A stretch of 64,000 nucleotides of DNA, taken from JADJNW01 sp964526645 (GTDB lineage Bacteria; Bacteroidota; Bacteroidia; Chitinophagales; Saprospiraceae). This document shows, in pieces, positions 8,601 to 16,716 of the stretch. A program made the position numbers and the translations under genes. Each line of letters opens with the position of its first letter. The first letter of the stretch is position 1. The notes below the pieces were generated by a model. The model was not told the DNA's origin. It saw nothing but the letters and a program-made list of their open reading frames with translations, and did not search any database. Location of the stretch: NCBI GenBank assembly GCA_964526645.1, contig CAZGJN010000014.1:14883-78882 (forward strand). Reading direction: 5' to 3'.

Positions 8601-11600
8601 CCAGTTCATATCCTTGATAGTGATAGTGTATTTGCCTGGAGGTAAATCCATAATCTCAAAACCTGCTTCGTTCGTTGTCTGCATGCCATTTACAGGTCCT
8701 TCCCAGATAATGGTGTAGGTTGGCGTACCACCTGTCACATCCACCCAAATCGTGTTGTATTGCCCACAATCATTTACAATCAATGCAGTTTGAACATTTA
8801 GACCACCTTCCGCTTGGATGATTTCAACAGTTTGAGATTGTACACAACCCTTTGAATCCGTTACTGTAACTGTGTAGGTACCTGGAAACAAGTTTTCGAT
8901 AGTAAACATATTGCTATTCGTAGTAGCATTGCCAGGCGCAGGTCCTGTCCAACTGATGCTGTAAATAGGCATCCCGCCCGTGAAGTTCAGTTTGATAGAA
9001 CCCGGTGTTTCGCAAATAGCATTTGTTTTTGAAACTGTAAAAAGATTACTTGGCGTTTCAAAAATATTAATCATCTTAGAAACAGCGCACCAATTGGCAT
9101 CCTTTACGGTGATGGTATATTTTCCGGGAGGGAGGTCAGGTAGTTCGTAGCCTTGTGTATTGGTAGTAATCTGACCATTTACAGGACCTTCCCAGGTGAT
9201 CATGTACGTTGGTGAACCACCGATGATGTCTATCCAAATCGTATTATACTGCCCACATTCGTTTACGATCAGTGCAGCGTTGAAGCTCAAGCTATTCTCT
9301 GCTGTGTTGACTTGCACCGTTTTAGAATCTGTGCAGCCATTTGCATCTTTCACAGTGATCGTATAACTTCCTGCGGGTAGATTTTCAATTGTAAACGTGC
9401 TGTTGTTGGTAGTAGCAGAGCCGCTTGCCGCGCCACTCCAAGTGATCATATAAACCGGCGTACCACCGGAAAAAGTGAGTTTGATAGAACCCGGTGATTC
9501 GCAAACGCCCGGCTGAGGCGTAGCCGAAAATAGGACAGCCGGCGTATGATACACCGTGATATATTTGGTCACCATGCACCAGTTTGCATCCTTAATTTTG
9601 ATAGTATAGTTGCCAGGAGGCAGGTTCGGGATTTCGTAGCTGGTATTGTTGGTAGTAGTGGAGCCATCTACCGGTCCGTCCCATTCTATCATGTAGCTTG
9701 CCTTGCCACCAATGATATCCAACCAGATGGAGCCATACTGCCCGCATTGGTTGTTGAGCAAGGAGGCATTAGCAAAAAGATTACTTTCCGCGATGTTAAT
9801 CTGAACTGTTTTTGTAATAACACAATTATTCGCGTCTTTCACCTTGATTGTATAGGATCCAGCGGGTAACTCCTGGATCGCGTACCAGTTTGATTGGATA
9901 ATCGTAGAACCATCTTTAGGGCCATCCCATTCTACCAGGTAAGGCTTTTGGCCCCCAATAATTTCTACACCGATTACGCCATTGGCTTCACAAACGCCAT
10001 CATATTTAGTAGTGACAATTGTAAAATTCGCTTCTGATTGGCTAATTGTAACAGTTTTGATGATATTACACCAGTTGGCATCTTTCACGTTGATGGTGTA
10101 AGTGCCGCTTGGCAGATTAGGAATCGTATAATTTGTGCTGGAGGTAGTCGTGTTGCCAGAAACAGGCCCTGCCCAAGAAATCATAAAATTGGGCGTACCA
10201 TTCAATATTTTGACGTTGATAGACCCCGCTTGCCCACAGCCTCCATTTTGCGGCGTGACAGCAATTTCCAATTCACTGGTCGGTACCACCACTACTTTTG
10301 TATAAGAACACCAGTTGGCATCTTCGATTGTAACTGTATAAGTACCGCCTGGCAAGTTGATAATACTGAAAGTAGAGCCATTGACCGTTTTGGTACCACT
10401 TACAGGCCCCTGGAGTTTGATGTTGTATGGGGCGCTACCGTTGTAGGTTTTTATTAGGATAGATCCCAAATTCTCACAAGCAGCGGCATTCGGTGTGGCA
10501 GTGAAATAGAAATTTCCTTCGCTTTGGCTGATTGTCACTGTTTTGGAAGAAGAGCATCCATTGGCATCCACCACATAAATAGTGTAAGTGCCGCCTGGTA
10601 AATCGTTGATGGTGTACCAAGCGTTATTGGTGGTATAGGTTTGATTGACTGGTCCTGAGAGGTAGATTTTAAAACCGGGAGATCCCCCCTGAATATTGAT
10701 TTTGATCGAACCAAACTGATTACAAGCAGCATTGGTCACTGTAGCTGTAAAAGATAAGCCGCCGGACGAAGGCACGGTGATAGTCTCCATATCGGAGCAG
10801 CCTTTACAATCAGTTTTAGTCACTTTGTAAGTACCTGGAGGGAGATTATAAATGGTACACACACTGCTCGATGTAGTGAATGAACCTGATACGGGACCTA
10901 CATAAGAAACCAAATAGTTGGGCGATCCGCCAGTAGAAGTCACTTTGATAGAACCATTGTTTTGTCCGCAACTGGCAGGCGTAGCACTCAGGCTAAGGTC
11001 CAAGTTACAATAAGAATTGCAATTGACGGTGAGGGTGTAATTACTGACAGCACCGTTGTAGCCATCTATTACAACATAATAAGTGCCTGGTTGTAAATAC
11101 GCGGAAATATATTCATTGCTGGAGCCGGAATTTTGACTAAACTCGATACAACTACCTCGGTTGCAGGATTGCAATAAAAATAACTCCAAATTCGAGGATA
11201 AATTCGTGAGGTTTATTTCTACGATACCTGCTTGTACGATGGTAAAATAATGAACCACTTCTGGTCCATTATTTTCGACATTCAAAGTGCCTTCACAACC
11301 ATAAAGCGACACATTGTCATCGCCATTGGCATTTGTATGATGGAAAGCTTGCCCACAATCCAGCGCGATAGCATCACTACAAAACAAATAACCACAGCTT
11401 ACCTCCAAGCGGTATTGCCCAGCGGCAGCACCATCTACCACGAGGTAATAAGTGCCAATAGGCGCATCTTCCAGAAGAATACCTTCATTATTGGACTGTG
11501 TATTATTGGTCGTGCTGGCTTTGAGGCAAGTCACCTGGCTACAATTGGCACTCAGCAAAAACATATCCAGGTCAAGCCCTTGTGTCAGGATTTCCAAGCC

Positions 11601-13220
11601 GATTTGAAGATCACCAGCCCCTGTTTTGTTAATCACATAGACCTTTTCAGGGCCGCCATAAGTTTTATTGCTACAGCCAGGATAAGAACTTATATTGTTG
11701 CTGGCATTGCTTGTAGTTTCATTGGATAAAAAGTCGCCACATTGAATAGATACTGCTTTGTCGCACCAGGTTGAAGAAGCACCACAGTTGCCTGCCGTGT
11801 AAGACAGTACGCCAGCAGCTTTGGCAGTACATTCATTGGTATAAGTGACTCCATTGCAACCACAAACAGGATCATAATTGGTTGGGCAAACCGCATCAGG
11901 ATTGATTTTTGTAGGATCCACGCAGGTTGTAGAGCATTGCCCTTTTGTATAATAAGTGATCCCATTGGCTTCGGCTACGAAAGAATTGGTATAAGTAACT
12001 CCATTGCAACCACAGACCGGATCGTAGTTGGTTGGTGCATTGATGGAAATCACGCCACTGGTAGGGCTTAATACCACAATATTGGATGTCAGTACAAACC
12101 CAGGGTCATAGCAGTTGGTATTCTCAGAACACGGACCGGTGGAGTAGGCAGTTACCCCCGCTGCTTCTGCCTCACAGGCATTGGCGTAAGTGATGCCATT
12201 ACAACCACAAACCGGCTCGTAAACCGTAGGGCAGGGTGTATTGGGTTTGATTAGTGTAGGATTGACGCAGCCTGTATAGCAAAGCCCTTCGGTATAATCC
12301 ATGACTCCTGCCGCTTCCGCATAACAGCTATTCAAATATATTTTACCATTGCTTCCGCAAACCGGGCTGATCACATCGGGGCAGGGACTACCACTTTGCC
12401 CACCACTACTCACCACAAGCGATGCATCAATTTTTGAAACGGGATGCACCAACATGTTATTATCAATTGCTTTGATGCTTTCCAGCGTTAACTTTAGCGT
12501 TTTGTTGGCGTTGTCCGTATTTTTTACAACGAAAGTAAACTTGCCCAGCTTGCCAAAACCAGTAGCTTCTACCTGATTCAGGCGTGTGACGGCAAAGTGC
12601 ACTTTCCCATTTGTCGCGTCGTTTTTTACAAATATAAAAGATTGTTGCCCACTGGGGTCAATCCAGAAGCTTTCCTCTTTTTCAAATGCAAAACCGCCTT
12701 GCACGAGCGCAGGGTCGTAGCTAAAAGTAAAAGTAAGCCCATACATTTTGTATCCCACTGTTCTTGGGCCACCTACCGACAAATCCACTTCAACCACATT
12801 GCCGGGAGTAGCATTTTGCGTACTGGCTTGTAAGGTTATGCTCAGCGGATTATAAGAAGCCACCGGGCTCCAGGTGTCATTAGCAGGCGTGCTGTGGATT
12901 TTTCCGAAATTACCATCAATGGCCAAAGAGGCATCGGCATTGTCCACTTTGCCATTTCCATTGGCATCGGCATAAGCATAATTGACTCCTCCAGGGAAAG
13001 ACCAAGCCCAGTTGCCAGGCATTGATTGCGCCTGCCAGACGGTGCTGGAAGGATTTCTGGACGGACCCGTTTTGCCGTAGGCGATTCCCCATTGGAGTAC
13101 ATCCACTCCATTTACAATACCATTGTTATTGACATCTCCAGGCCAAATAGACTGCGCTTGCGTTAGATTTGCGACAAGGAGTACGATTAACAAAGTGTGT
13201 AAAGTATTAGCTTTGCTCAT
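5661..13220 (-). CDS. Giant T9SS surface protein: dockerin, cohesin, Kazal x4, PPC x2, SprB repeats x14, PKD
   Basis: 2519 residues. Approximate order: signal peptide 1-22; dockerin-like calcium loops 25-105 (GDVNNNGIVNGVDVLQWG, ADANGNGKVDNADAS); cohesin-like 125-270; four Kazal-type protease-inhibitor modules 277-480 (pattern PVCGCNGVTY); two PPC-like beta modules 480-730; fourteen SprB-like repeats of about 80 residues, 735-1880; a PKD domain 1881-1950 (WAFGDGTSS); cohesin-like 1955-2085; CarboxypepD_reg-like 2097-2157; dockerin-like 2185-2228 (GDANCDGKFSSLDLFLIQRL); cohesin-like 2290-2410; type A T9SS sorting domain 2433-2519 (LYQNAPNPFHDRTVIGFDL). Predicted to be exported by T9SS and anchored outside the cell as a long fibre with inhibitor heads near the N terminus. 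The third Kazal module has Phe in place of a conserved Cys. Function as adhesin plus protease shield is inference. Confidence 0.9.
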   Translation of the reverse strand: MSKANTLHTLLIVLLVANLTQAQSIWPGDVNNNGIVNGVDVLQWGIAYGKTGPSRNPSSTVWQAQSMPGNWAWSFPGGVNYAYADANGNGKVDNADASLAIDGNFGKIHSTPANDTWSPVASYNPLSITLQASTQNATPGNVVEVDLSVGGPRTVGYKMYGLTFTFSYDPALVQGGFAFEKEESFWIDPSGQQSFIFVKNDATNGKVHFAVTRLNQVEATGFGKLGKFTFVVKNTDNANKTLKLTLESIKAIDNNMLVHPVSKIDASLVVSSGGQSGSPCPDVISPVCGSNGKIYLNSCYAEAAGVMDYTEGLCYTGCVNPTLIKPNTPCPTVYEPVCGCNGITYANACEAEAAGVTAYSTGPCSENTNCYDPGFVLTSNIVVLSPTSGVISINAPTNYDPVCGCNGVTYTNSFVAEANGITYYTKGQCSTTCVDPTKINPDAVCPTNYDPVCGCNGVTYTNECTAKAAGVLSYTAGNCGASSTWCDKAVSIQCGDFLSNETTSNASNNISSYPGCSNKTYGGPEKVYVINKTGAGDLQIGLEILTQGLDLDMFLLSANCSQVTCLKASTTNNTQSNNEGILLEDAPIGTYYLVVDGAAAGQYRLEVSCGYLFCSDAIALDCGQAFHHTNANGDDNVSLYGCEGTLNVENNGPEVVHYFTIVQAGIVEINLTNLSSNLELFLLQSCNRGSCIEFSQNSGSSNEYISAYLQPGTYYVVIDGYNGAVSNYTLTVNCNSYCNLDLSLSATPASCGQNNGSIKVTSTGGSPNYLVSYVGPVSGSFTTSSSVCTIYNLPPGTYKVTKTDCKGCSDMETITVPSSGGLSFTATVTNAACNQFGSIKINIQGGSPGFKIYLSGPVNQTYTTNNAWYTINDLPGGTYTIYVVDANGCSSSKTVTISQSEGNFYFTATPNAAACENLGSILIKTYNGSAPYNIKLQGPVSGTKTVNGSTFSIINLPGGTYTVTIEDANWCSYTKVVVVPTSELEIAVTPQNGGCGQAGSINVKILNGTPNFMISWAGPVSGNTTTSSTNYTIPNLPSGTYTINVKDANWCNIIKTVTISQSEANFTIVTTKYDGVCEANGVIGVEIIGGQKPYLVEWDGPKDGSTIIQSNWYAIQELPAGSYTIKVKDANNCVITKTVQINIAESNLFANASLLNNQCGQYGSIWLDIIGGKASYMIEWDGPVDGSTTTNNTSYEIPNLPPGNYTIKIKDANWCMVTKYITVYHTPAVLFSATPQPGVCESPGSIKLTFSGGTPVYMITWSGAASGSATTNNSTFTIENLPAGSYTITVKDANGCTDSKTVQVNTAENSLSFNAALIVNECGQYNTIWIDIIGGSPTYMITWEGPVNGQITTNTQGYELPDLPPGKYTITVKDANWCAVSKMINIFETPSNLFTVSKTNAICETPGSIKLNFTGGMPIYSISWTGPAPGNATTNSNMFTIENLFPGTYTVTVTDSKGCVQSQTVEIIQAEGGLNVQTALIVNDCGQYNTIWVDVTGGTPTYTIIWEGPVNGMQTTNEAGFEIMDLPPGKYTITIKDMNWCYVSVMVMVFETPVNIFSATPNNGACALNGSISLAFTGTAPYQLSWNGPSTGSTSVNGSSYNIPNLPSGTYTISVTDAKGCVETEAITLNNGTGGLAATIAGMNGNAPNSGKILINITAGTAPYMINWTGASSGMISNNATSYEISNLPAGNYTVTVKDASNCTITKDLVITITENILSATATALNGSCNQLGAILVNISGGTPNYNIAWNGTGAFGAANTNGNSFTISNLPAGTYTITVKDANNQTQSLTVQVFGGTSSLVVTTNAVNGACGQPGQIQVTNAGGTAPYTITWSGSVNGTITTGSTNYNIAALPSGSYTIAVTDAGGCSQTKTVSVNNTNEQLAASFSFTTSGATANFINQSSSGTYSWAFGDGTSSTAANPSHTYSNNSTYNVCLTVTNSCGSQTSCKEVTIGVPANILVIDVQDLSGSNGSTIYVPVAVENCITANILSMAGSLAIDDPSVATITGLLPGSITPQFSVANKTFSYFANNGTGVPCGEGQILFYVAVQLIGSPGTATTLNIVSTPLPTEVGGLMNGTPTSIPHVVLNGQISVSNTAEIAGSVTTYWGDGIAEVEVAVTNPDLRIVQMAMTDEEGHYELPEMLMETAYTIQPSKDAQPENGLSTYALFAGQRFILGMEPEEIVSPYQIIAGDANCDGKFSSLDLFLIQRLIIGTSNSFGNCPSWVFVRAGDYMPIEFNTTNVFPYTSVDTMTLMKDTISNFIGIKVGDILGHANPALLQQVETRNDRLLRLVGTAQVAKVGEVIEIPITAENFHELGSYQLGLSFDVAKLTFVGLNKSSNPLLSTIALGDQQLADGILRLSWFDATGAGVSAKPDEILFTLKFRTNEEISDLGDILQINTRYIRAEAYTATAEPFDIALSLSGSVAGAAQENAYDYKLYQNAPNPFHDRTVIGFDLPKDIQAEIVIFDNLGKVVQHHAGHFTKGYNRIEFPRESLPGGVYYYALRTNEFSETRSMVILK
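7575..11010 (-). repeat. Fourteen tandem SprB-like protein repeats (about 240 bp each)
   Basis: Each unit of about 80 residues has the skeleton aCGQ-GSI-v-i-GGTPpY-I-W-GPvsG-tTTn-y-I-nLPpGtYTItVKDANwC--tktV. One Cys lies near each end of a unit. Units 6, 8 and 10 share one sub-type (CGQYNTIWIDIIGG) and units 7 and 9 another (CETPGSIKLNFTGG), so part of the array grew by duplication of pairs. Unit 12 lacks the first Cys and unit 13 lacks the second. The DNA copies are diverged rather than identical, so recent slippage is unlikely. Confidence 0.85.
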
Positions 13221-13702
13221 AGCGAGAATTATTTACAATTGTGGTACTATAAACTTATGACTTATTTTTTCGCATTAAGTAACAAAAAAGATAGCTACAC
13301 CGCTCCTTTTTATCATAGAAAAGGTAAACCATTGGCACACAAACGCTACACCTTCTCCGTAAAAGTGAGTAAAACTTAGGTAATACAAAGGGGTAGAATG
13401 CATTAACTATGGCTTTATATTAGAAGGGATGGAAACAGTAAGCCATTTAAAACGCAGTGTAAAGTTAGCAAAATTCCAGATGAACCACAAGGATTTTTGT
13501 TTTTCTGTAATTTTGCCGGAAATATTTTTCCCCTTCAAGTAAAAGATGCTGTTTATCAAATATTTGTACACCAGCACTGAAGCGGAAAGGCAGCATCATT
13601 TTTCTATCAATTCATAACCCCGTGAAATACTTTAGTAATCGGAGCGAAAAATTGCTGCGATCTCCAATAAAAATTTCTATTTTGAACCAAATTCTTTGCC
13701 AT
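13221..13702. other. Divergent intergenic region, about 480 bp
   Basis: This stretch separates the giant surface-protein gene (minus) from the serine hydrolase/deacylase gene (plus). It must hold both promoters. A weak -7-like TAAGTTTA occurs on the minus strand about 30 bp upstream of 13220, without a clear -33 partner. A GTG at 13622 is in frame with the downstream gene, but that reading would put 27 non-signal-like residues before the signal peptide. No RNA gene or repeat was seen. Confidence 0.5.
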
Positions 13703-16192
13703 ATGCGCTCCTTTTTTCTAATAGGTTTTACTTTAATACTGCTTGTCAACTGCTCCTTTAGCCAATCGGCTGGCATTGCTTATGAATTAGATACGCTTTT
13801 CAAAAATTTCCATCAGCACACGCGCTCCAGCGCTGCTATCCTCATTGCCCGCAATGATACGATTTTGTATCAAAACGCGCTTGGCTATCAAAATGCACTC
13901 GAAAAAGTGCCGCTGACCTTGCATAGTTCATTCAATCTCGCTTCGGTTTCCAAGCAATTTGTGACCATGTGTGTGATGATTTTGAAAGAAAAAGGCAAAT
14001 TAAAATTTGATGATAAAGCTATTACGTATTTGCCCCAACTGCCATACGAAAATATCACCATTCGACAATTGATGACCCATACCGCCGGGGTGCCGGAATA
14101 TTTTGATTTTTATGAAAAGGAATTCCCAAAAGATAAAATTTTTACGAATAAGGATTTTTTAGAATTATTTGCCAAAAAGCGCCCACCGCTTGATTTCCAG
14201 CCGGGCGAACAATTTTCCTACAGCAATTCCGGGTATTTGATTTTGGCATCCATCGTCGAAGCCGCTTCCGGTATGCGTTTTCACGATTTTGTCGCAAAAA
14301 ATATCATCCAGCCTTTAAAACTAAAAGAAACCTTTCCTTACACAATTGATCTGAAAAAATATCCTAAAAATCGGGTTTTTGGATTTGAATATAAAGGCGA
14401 CACGATTGTAAAAAATGATTTATACAATGTGGACGGCGTGATCGGCGATGGCAATATGTATGCCTCTGTGGGCGATTTGCAAAAATGGAGTCAGGCATTG
14501 TACCAAAATAAACTCGTGAAAGCCGAAACCATGCAGGAAGCTTATCAACCTTATGTTTTGAACAATGGCGAAAAAAGTTATTACGGGTTTGGTTGGGGTT
14601 TGCAGCCCGATGGTGCTCGCGTGCAACACACTGGCGGTTGGGTGGGTTTTGCAACTTACATTCAGCGCGACTTACAAGGTCCATATGAATTTATTGTACT
14701 GACCAATTCCAGTGCACGCCCAGGCAAGCTGATACAAGGTGTGAATCAAATTCTTGATCGCTATCGTACAACCTTGATTACCAATGTGCAAATTGCCGAT
14801 GGCAGTGGAGAAGCCCTGCGTGCAGGTGCCGTGCGGGTGCAAGGCGACAAGATTTTGGAAATTGGCGCTTTAAAAACCCAAAAAGGCGAGCCGGTGATAG
14901 ATGGGAATGGCAAAGTCCTTGCGCCTGGCTTCATTGACACACACAGTCACCACGACTGGGGTATGTTTGAAAAACGGGATATGCCAGAGGTTGTTAGTCA
15001 AGGTATTACGACAATTGTGATTGGCCAGGACGGGGGTTCGCATTACCCTTTGCGGGAATTGTGGTCACAGTTGGATACCATGCCAGTAGCGGTGAATGTA
15101 GCATCTTATGTAGGCCATAACACCTTACGGCGCAAGGCTTTGGGTAATTTTACGCGCCCAGCAGCGCCATTTGAAATTGCAAAAATGCAGGATATGTTGC
15201 GCGAAGAATTGAATTCGGGTGCGCTTGGCTTGTCAACTGGCTTGGAATATGATCCTGGCATTTACTCAACACGCGAAGAAGTACTCGATCTGGCAAAAAT
15301 TTTGAAAGAAAGCCGTAAACGCTATATCAGCCATATTCGCAGCGAGGATCGCTATTTTTGGAATGCCATTGACGAAATCATCAATATCGGCAGGACGCAC
15401 CGAATCCCCGTGCAGGTGTCGCACATGAAAATCGCCATCGTGAGCCAATGGGGTAAAGCCGATAGTTTATTACAAATTTTAAACACAGCCCGAAAAGAAG
15501 GCATTAACATTACCGCTGATGTATATCCTTATGAATACTGGCAAAGTACGATGACCGTGCTGTTCCCAGAGCGCAATTTTGAAGATTTGGAAGCGGCTAA
15601 ATATGCCCTCACGGAACTGACAACGCCGCAGGGAATGCTTATTGCCAGGTATGAAGCGGATACAAGCGTTGCCGGAAAAAACCTCGCGCAAATCGCCGCC
15701 GATCGCCAGCAAGCGCCCGAAGTGGTTTACTTGGATTTAATCAAAAAAGCATTGGAGGAGCAAGCCGATGAAAGCATCATTTGTACCAGCATGCACCCCG
15801 AAGATATTGCCAAAATTATCAATTGGGAATGGAGTTGCTTCTGTTCCGATGGTTCACTCAACGGCACGCATCCGCGCGGCGCAGGCAGTTTCCCAAAAAT
15901 TCTAAAAAAATACGTCCGTGAGGAAAAACGACTCACCTTGCCCGAAGCCATCCGCAAGATGACATCGCTTGCCGCAGCAAATATGGGTTTTCAAAACCGA
16001 GGCAGGATCGCTTCCGGTTATTTCGCTGATTTAGTTTTATTTGACCCAAAAAACATTGCCGATCATGCTACGATTGAAAATCCGGGTGCTTTGGCGACTG
16101 GCGTACTCAAGGTTTGGGTGAACGGCAAAATGGCTTGGGATAATGGAAAGGCGACAGGTAAATACTTCGGACGCGCTATTTTAGCAAAATAA
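13703..16192 (+). CDS. Exported fusion: class C beta-lactamase-like serine hydrolase + D-aminoacylase
   Basis: 829 residues from the ATG at 13703, chosen because a signal peptide (FFLIGFTLILLVNCSFSQS) starts there. Residues about 25-375 are a beta-lactamase/DD-peptidase-fold hydrolase with SxxK (SVSK, 81-84), YxN (YSN, 173-175) and HTGG. Residues about 385-829 are an amidohydrolase of the N-acyl-D-amino-acid deacylase type (APGFIDTHSHHDW metal-binding HxH; SDGSLNG near the end). A D-stereospecific peptidase joined to an enzyme that removes acyl groups from D-amino acids suggests processing of peptidoglycan-derived or D-amino-acid peptides in the periplasm. The two activities are read from motifs; the joint pathway is inference. 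Stands alone on the plus strand. Confidence 0.88.
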   Translation: MRSFFLIGFTLILLVNCSFSQSAGIAYELDTLFKNFHQHTRSSAAILIARNDTILYQNALGYQNALEKVPLTLHSSFNLASVSKQFVTMCVMILKEKGKLKFDDKAITYLPQLPYENITIRQLMTHTAGVPEYFDFYEKEFPKDKIFTNKDFLELFAKKRPPLDFQPGEQFSYSNSGYLILASIVEAASGMRFHDFVAKNIIQPLKLKETFPYTIDLKKYPKNRVFGFEYKGDTIVKNDLYNVDGVIGDGNMYASVGDLQKWSQALYQNKLVKAETMQEAYQPYVLNNGEKSYYGFGWGLQPDGARVQHTGGWVGFATYIQRDLQGPYEFIVLTNSSARPGKLIQGVNQILDRYRTTLITNVQIADGSGEALRAGAVRVQGDKILEIGALKTQKGEPVIDGNGKVLAPGFIDTHSHHDWGMFEKRDMPEVVSQGITTIVIGQDGGSHYPLRELWSQLDTMPVAVNVASYVGHNTLRRKALGNFTRPAAPFEIAKMQDMLREELNSGALGLSTGLEYDPGIYSTREEVLDLAKILKESRKRYISHIRSEDRYFWNAIDEIINIGRTHRIPVQVSHMKIAIVSQWGKADSLLQILNTARKEGINITADVYPYEYWQSTMTVLFPERNFEDLEAAKYALTELTTPQGMLIARYEADTSVAGKNLAQIAADRQQAPEVVYLDLIKKALEEQADESIICTSMHPEDIAKIINWEWSCFCSDGSLNGTHPRGAGSFPKILKKYVREEKRLTLPEAIRKMTSLAAANMGFQNRGRIASGYFADLVLFDPKNIADHATIENPGALATGVLKVWVNGKMAWDNGKATGKYFGRAILAK

Positions 16193-16211
16193 ATTTTACA
16201 CAGCGCAGGAA

Positions 16212-16268
16212 TCACCCTGTTTGCTGACTTTGTAGAATGTAAACGGTGTAAATTGTTTCTGTATTCAT
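16212..16268 (-). pseudogene. 5' remnant of the GIY-YIG gene (second copy)
   Basis: The reverse strand reads MNTETIYTVYILQSQQ, identical to the start of the intact GIY-YIG gene at 16647, then diverges to T-G-stop. It lies in a 115-bp direct repeat of the region from 16601 to 16716. Only 18 codons remain, so it is a duplication scar rather than a gene. Confidence 0.85.
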
Positions 16269-16336
16269 ACAATAAAAAAGGGCATCAATTTTTTTGACAC
16301 CCCTTTAAAAAGCGGTCTGGACGGGACTCGAACCCG
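16222..16336. repeat. 115-bp direct repeat, left copy
   Basis: Nearly identical (three differences, one a single-base indel) to 16601-16716. The repeat contains the first codons of a GIY-YIG gene, a rho-independent terminator and the 3' part of tRNA-Asp. Beyond 16336 similarity to the tRNA resumes only weakly, interrupted by a small GC hairpin (TCCCGCC-GCAAT-GGCGGGA). Confidence 0.92.
16274..16303 (-). terminator. Duplicated tRNA terminator (left copy)
   Basis: Same hairpin plus T-run as at 16653-16683, lying in the left copy of the 115-bp repeat. On the minus strand GGGTGTCAA pairs with TTGATGCCC, including two G-U pairs, followed by a T-run. It would end any transcript of the intact GIY-YIG gene that reads through the tRNA fragment. 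Confidence 0.75.
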
Positions 16337-16366
16337 TCCCGCCGCAATGGCGGGATGACAGGCATG
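16313..16366 (-). pseudogene. tRNA-Asp fragment
   Basis: The acceptor 3' strand and T-arm (on the plus strand GGTCTGGACGGGACTCGAA) are preserved, then a foreign hairpin replaces the variable-loop side. A degraded anticodon-arm remnant (TGACAGGCATGTA) follows, and the 5' half of the tRNA is missing. It cannot fold into a tRNA. Confidence 0.8.
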
Positions 16367-16377
16367 TAATCTTTTGG

Positions 16378-16647
16378 TCAATGATTTTGGTGGTTTTGAA
16401 TGAGCCATTCTAAGTAAGTGCGTTTTTTCTTGCGCTTCATTTCTTTTTCCCTCTTCAGGGCAGCGGTCTTGTCATAAAATTGTTCTGTATAAACCAAGCG
16501 CCAGGGTCGTTTTTTCGAAGTGTAGCGACTATTTCCGGCATTGTGGTCTGCCAAGCGCAGCTCAAGATCAGAAGTGTAACCAATGTAGTAGGATTGATCT
16601 TGCTGACTTTGTAAAATGTAAACGGTGTAAATTGTTTCTGTATTCAT
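16378..16647 (-). CDS. GIY-YIG superfamily nuclease (UPF0213/YhbQ-like)
   Basis: 89 residues from the ATG at 16647. The catalytic GIY-YIG signature is present as YTVYILQSQQDQSYYIGYT, followed by the conserved Arg/Glu helix segments (LELRLADHNAG, ALKREKEMKRKKKR). Single-domain proteins of this family are small, of uncertain cellular role, and act as structure-specific nucleases in the cases tested. The gene begins 6 bp beyond the terminator of tRNA-Asp, reads in the same direction, and is flanked by direct repeats that include part of itself and part of the tRNA. An in-frame upstream ATG (16680) would run through the terminator and is unlikely. Confidence 0.88.
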   Translation of the reverse strand: MNTETIYTVYILQSQQDQSYYIGYTSDLELRLADHNAGNSRYTSKKRPWRLVYTEQFYDKTAALKREKEMKRKKKRTYLEWLIQNHQNH

Positions 16648-16716
16648 GCAATAAAAAAAGGGCATCAATTTTTTTGACACCCCTTTAAAAAGCGGTCTGG
16701 ACGGGACTCGAACCCG
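16601..16716. repeat. 115-bp direct repeat, right copy
   Basis: Contains the intact context: 5' end of the GIY-YIG gene, terminator, and tRNA-Asp 3' half. See the left copy at 16222-16336. Confidence 0.92.
16653..16683 (-). terminator. Rho-independent terminator of tRNA-Asp
   Basis: On the minus strand GGGTGTCAA, an A-rich loop, and TTGATGCCC form a nine-pair stem (two G-U), followed by a run of seven T. It begins 9 bp after the tRNA 3' end. Confidence 0.85.

Noticed and set aside
7575..11010. Regularly spaced DNA repeats of about 240 bp that could suggest a repeat array or CRISPR-like structure
   Set aside because: The period is coding, in frame, with diverged copies; it is protein repetition, not CRISPR (no 25-40 bp repeats with unique spacers).
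13622..13702. GTG start of the hydrolase/deacylase gene at 13622
   Set aside because: It would place 27 mostly polar residues before a well-formed signal peptide that begins at ATG 13703.
16313..16366. A second functional tRNA-Asp
   Set aside because: Only the 3' part of the tRNA is present, with a hairpin insertion and no 5' half, so it cannot fold.
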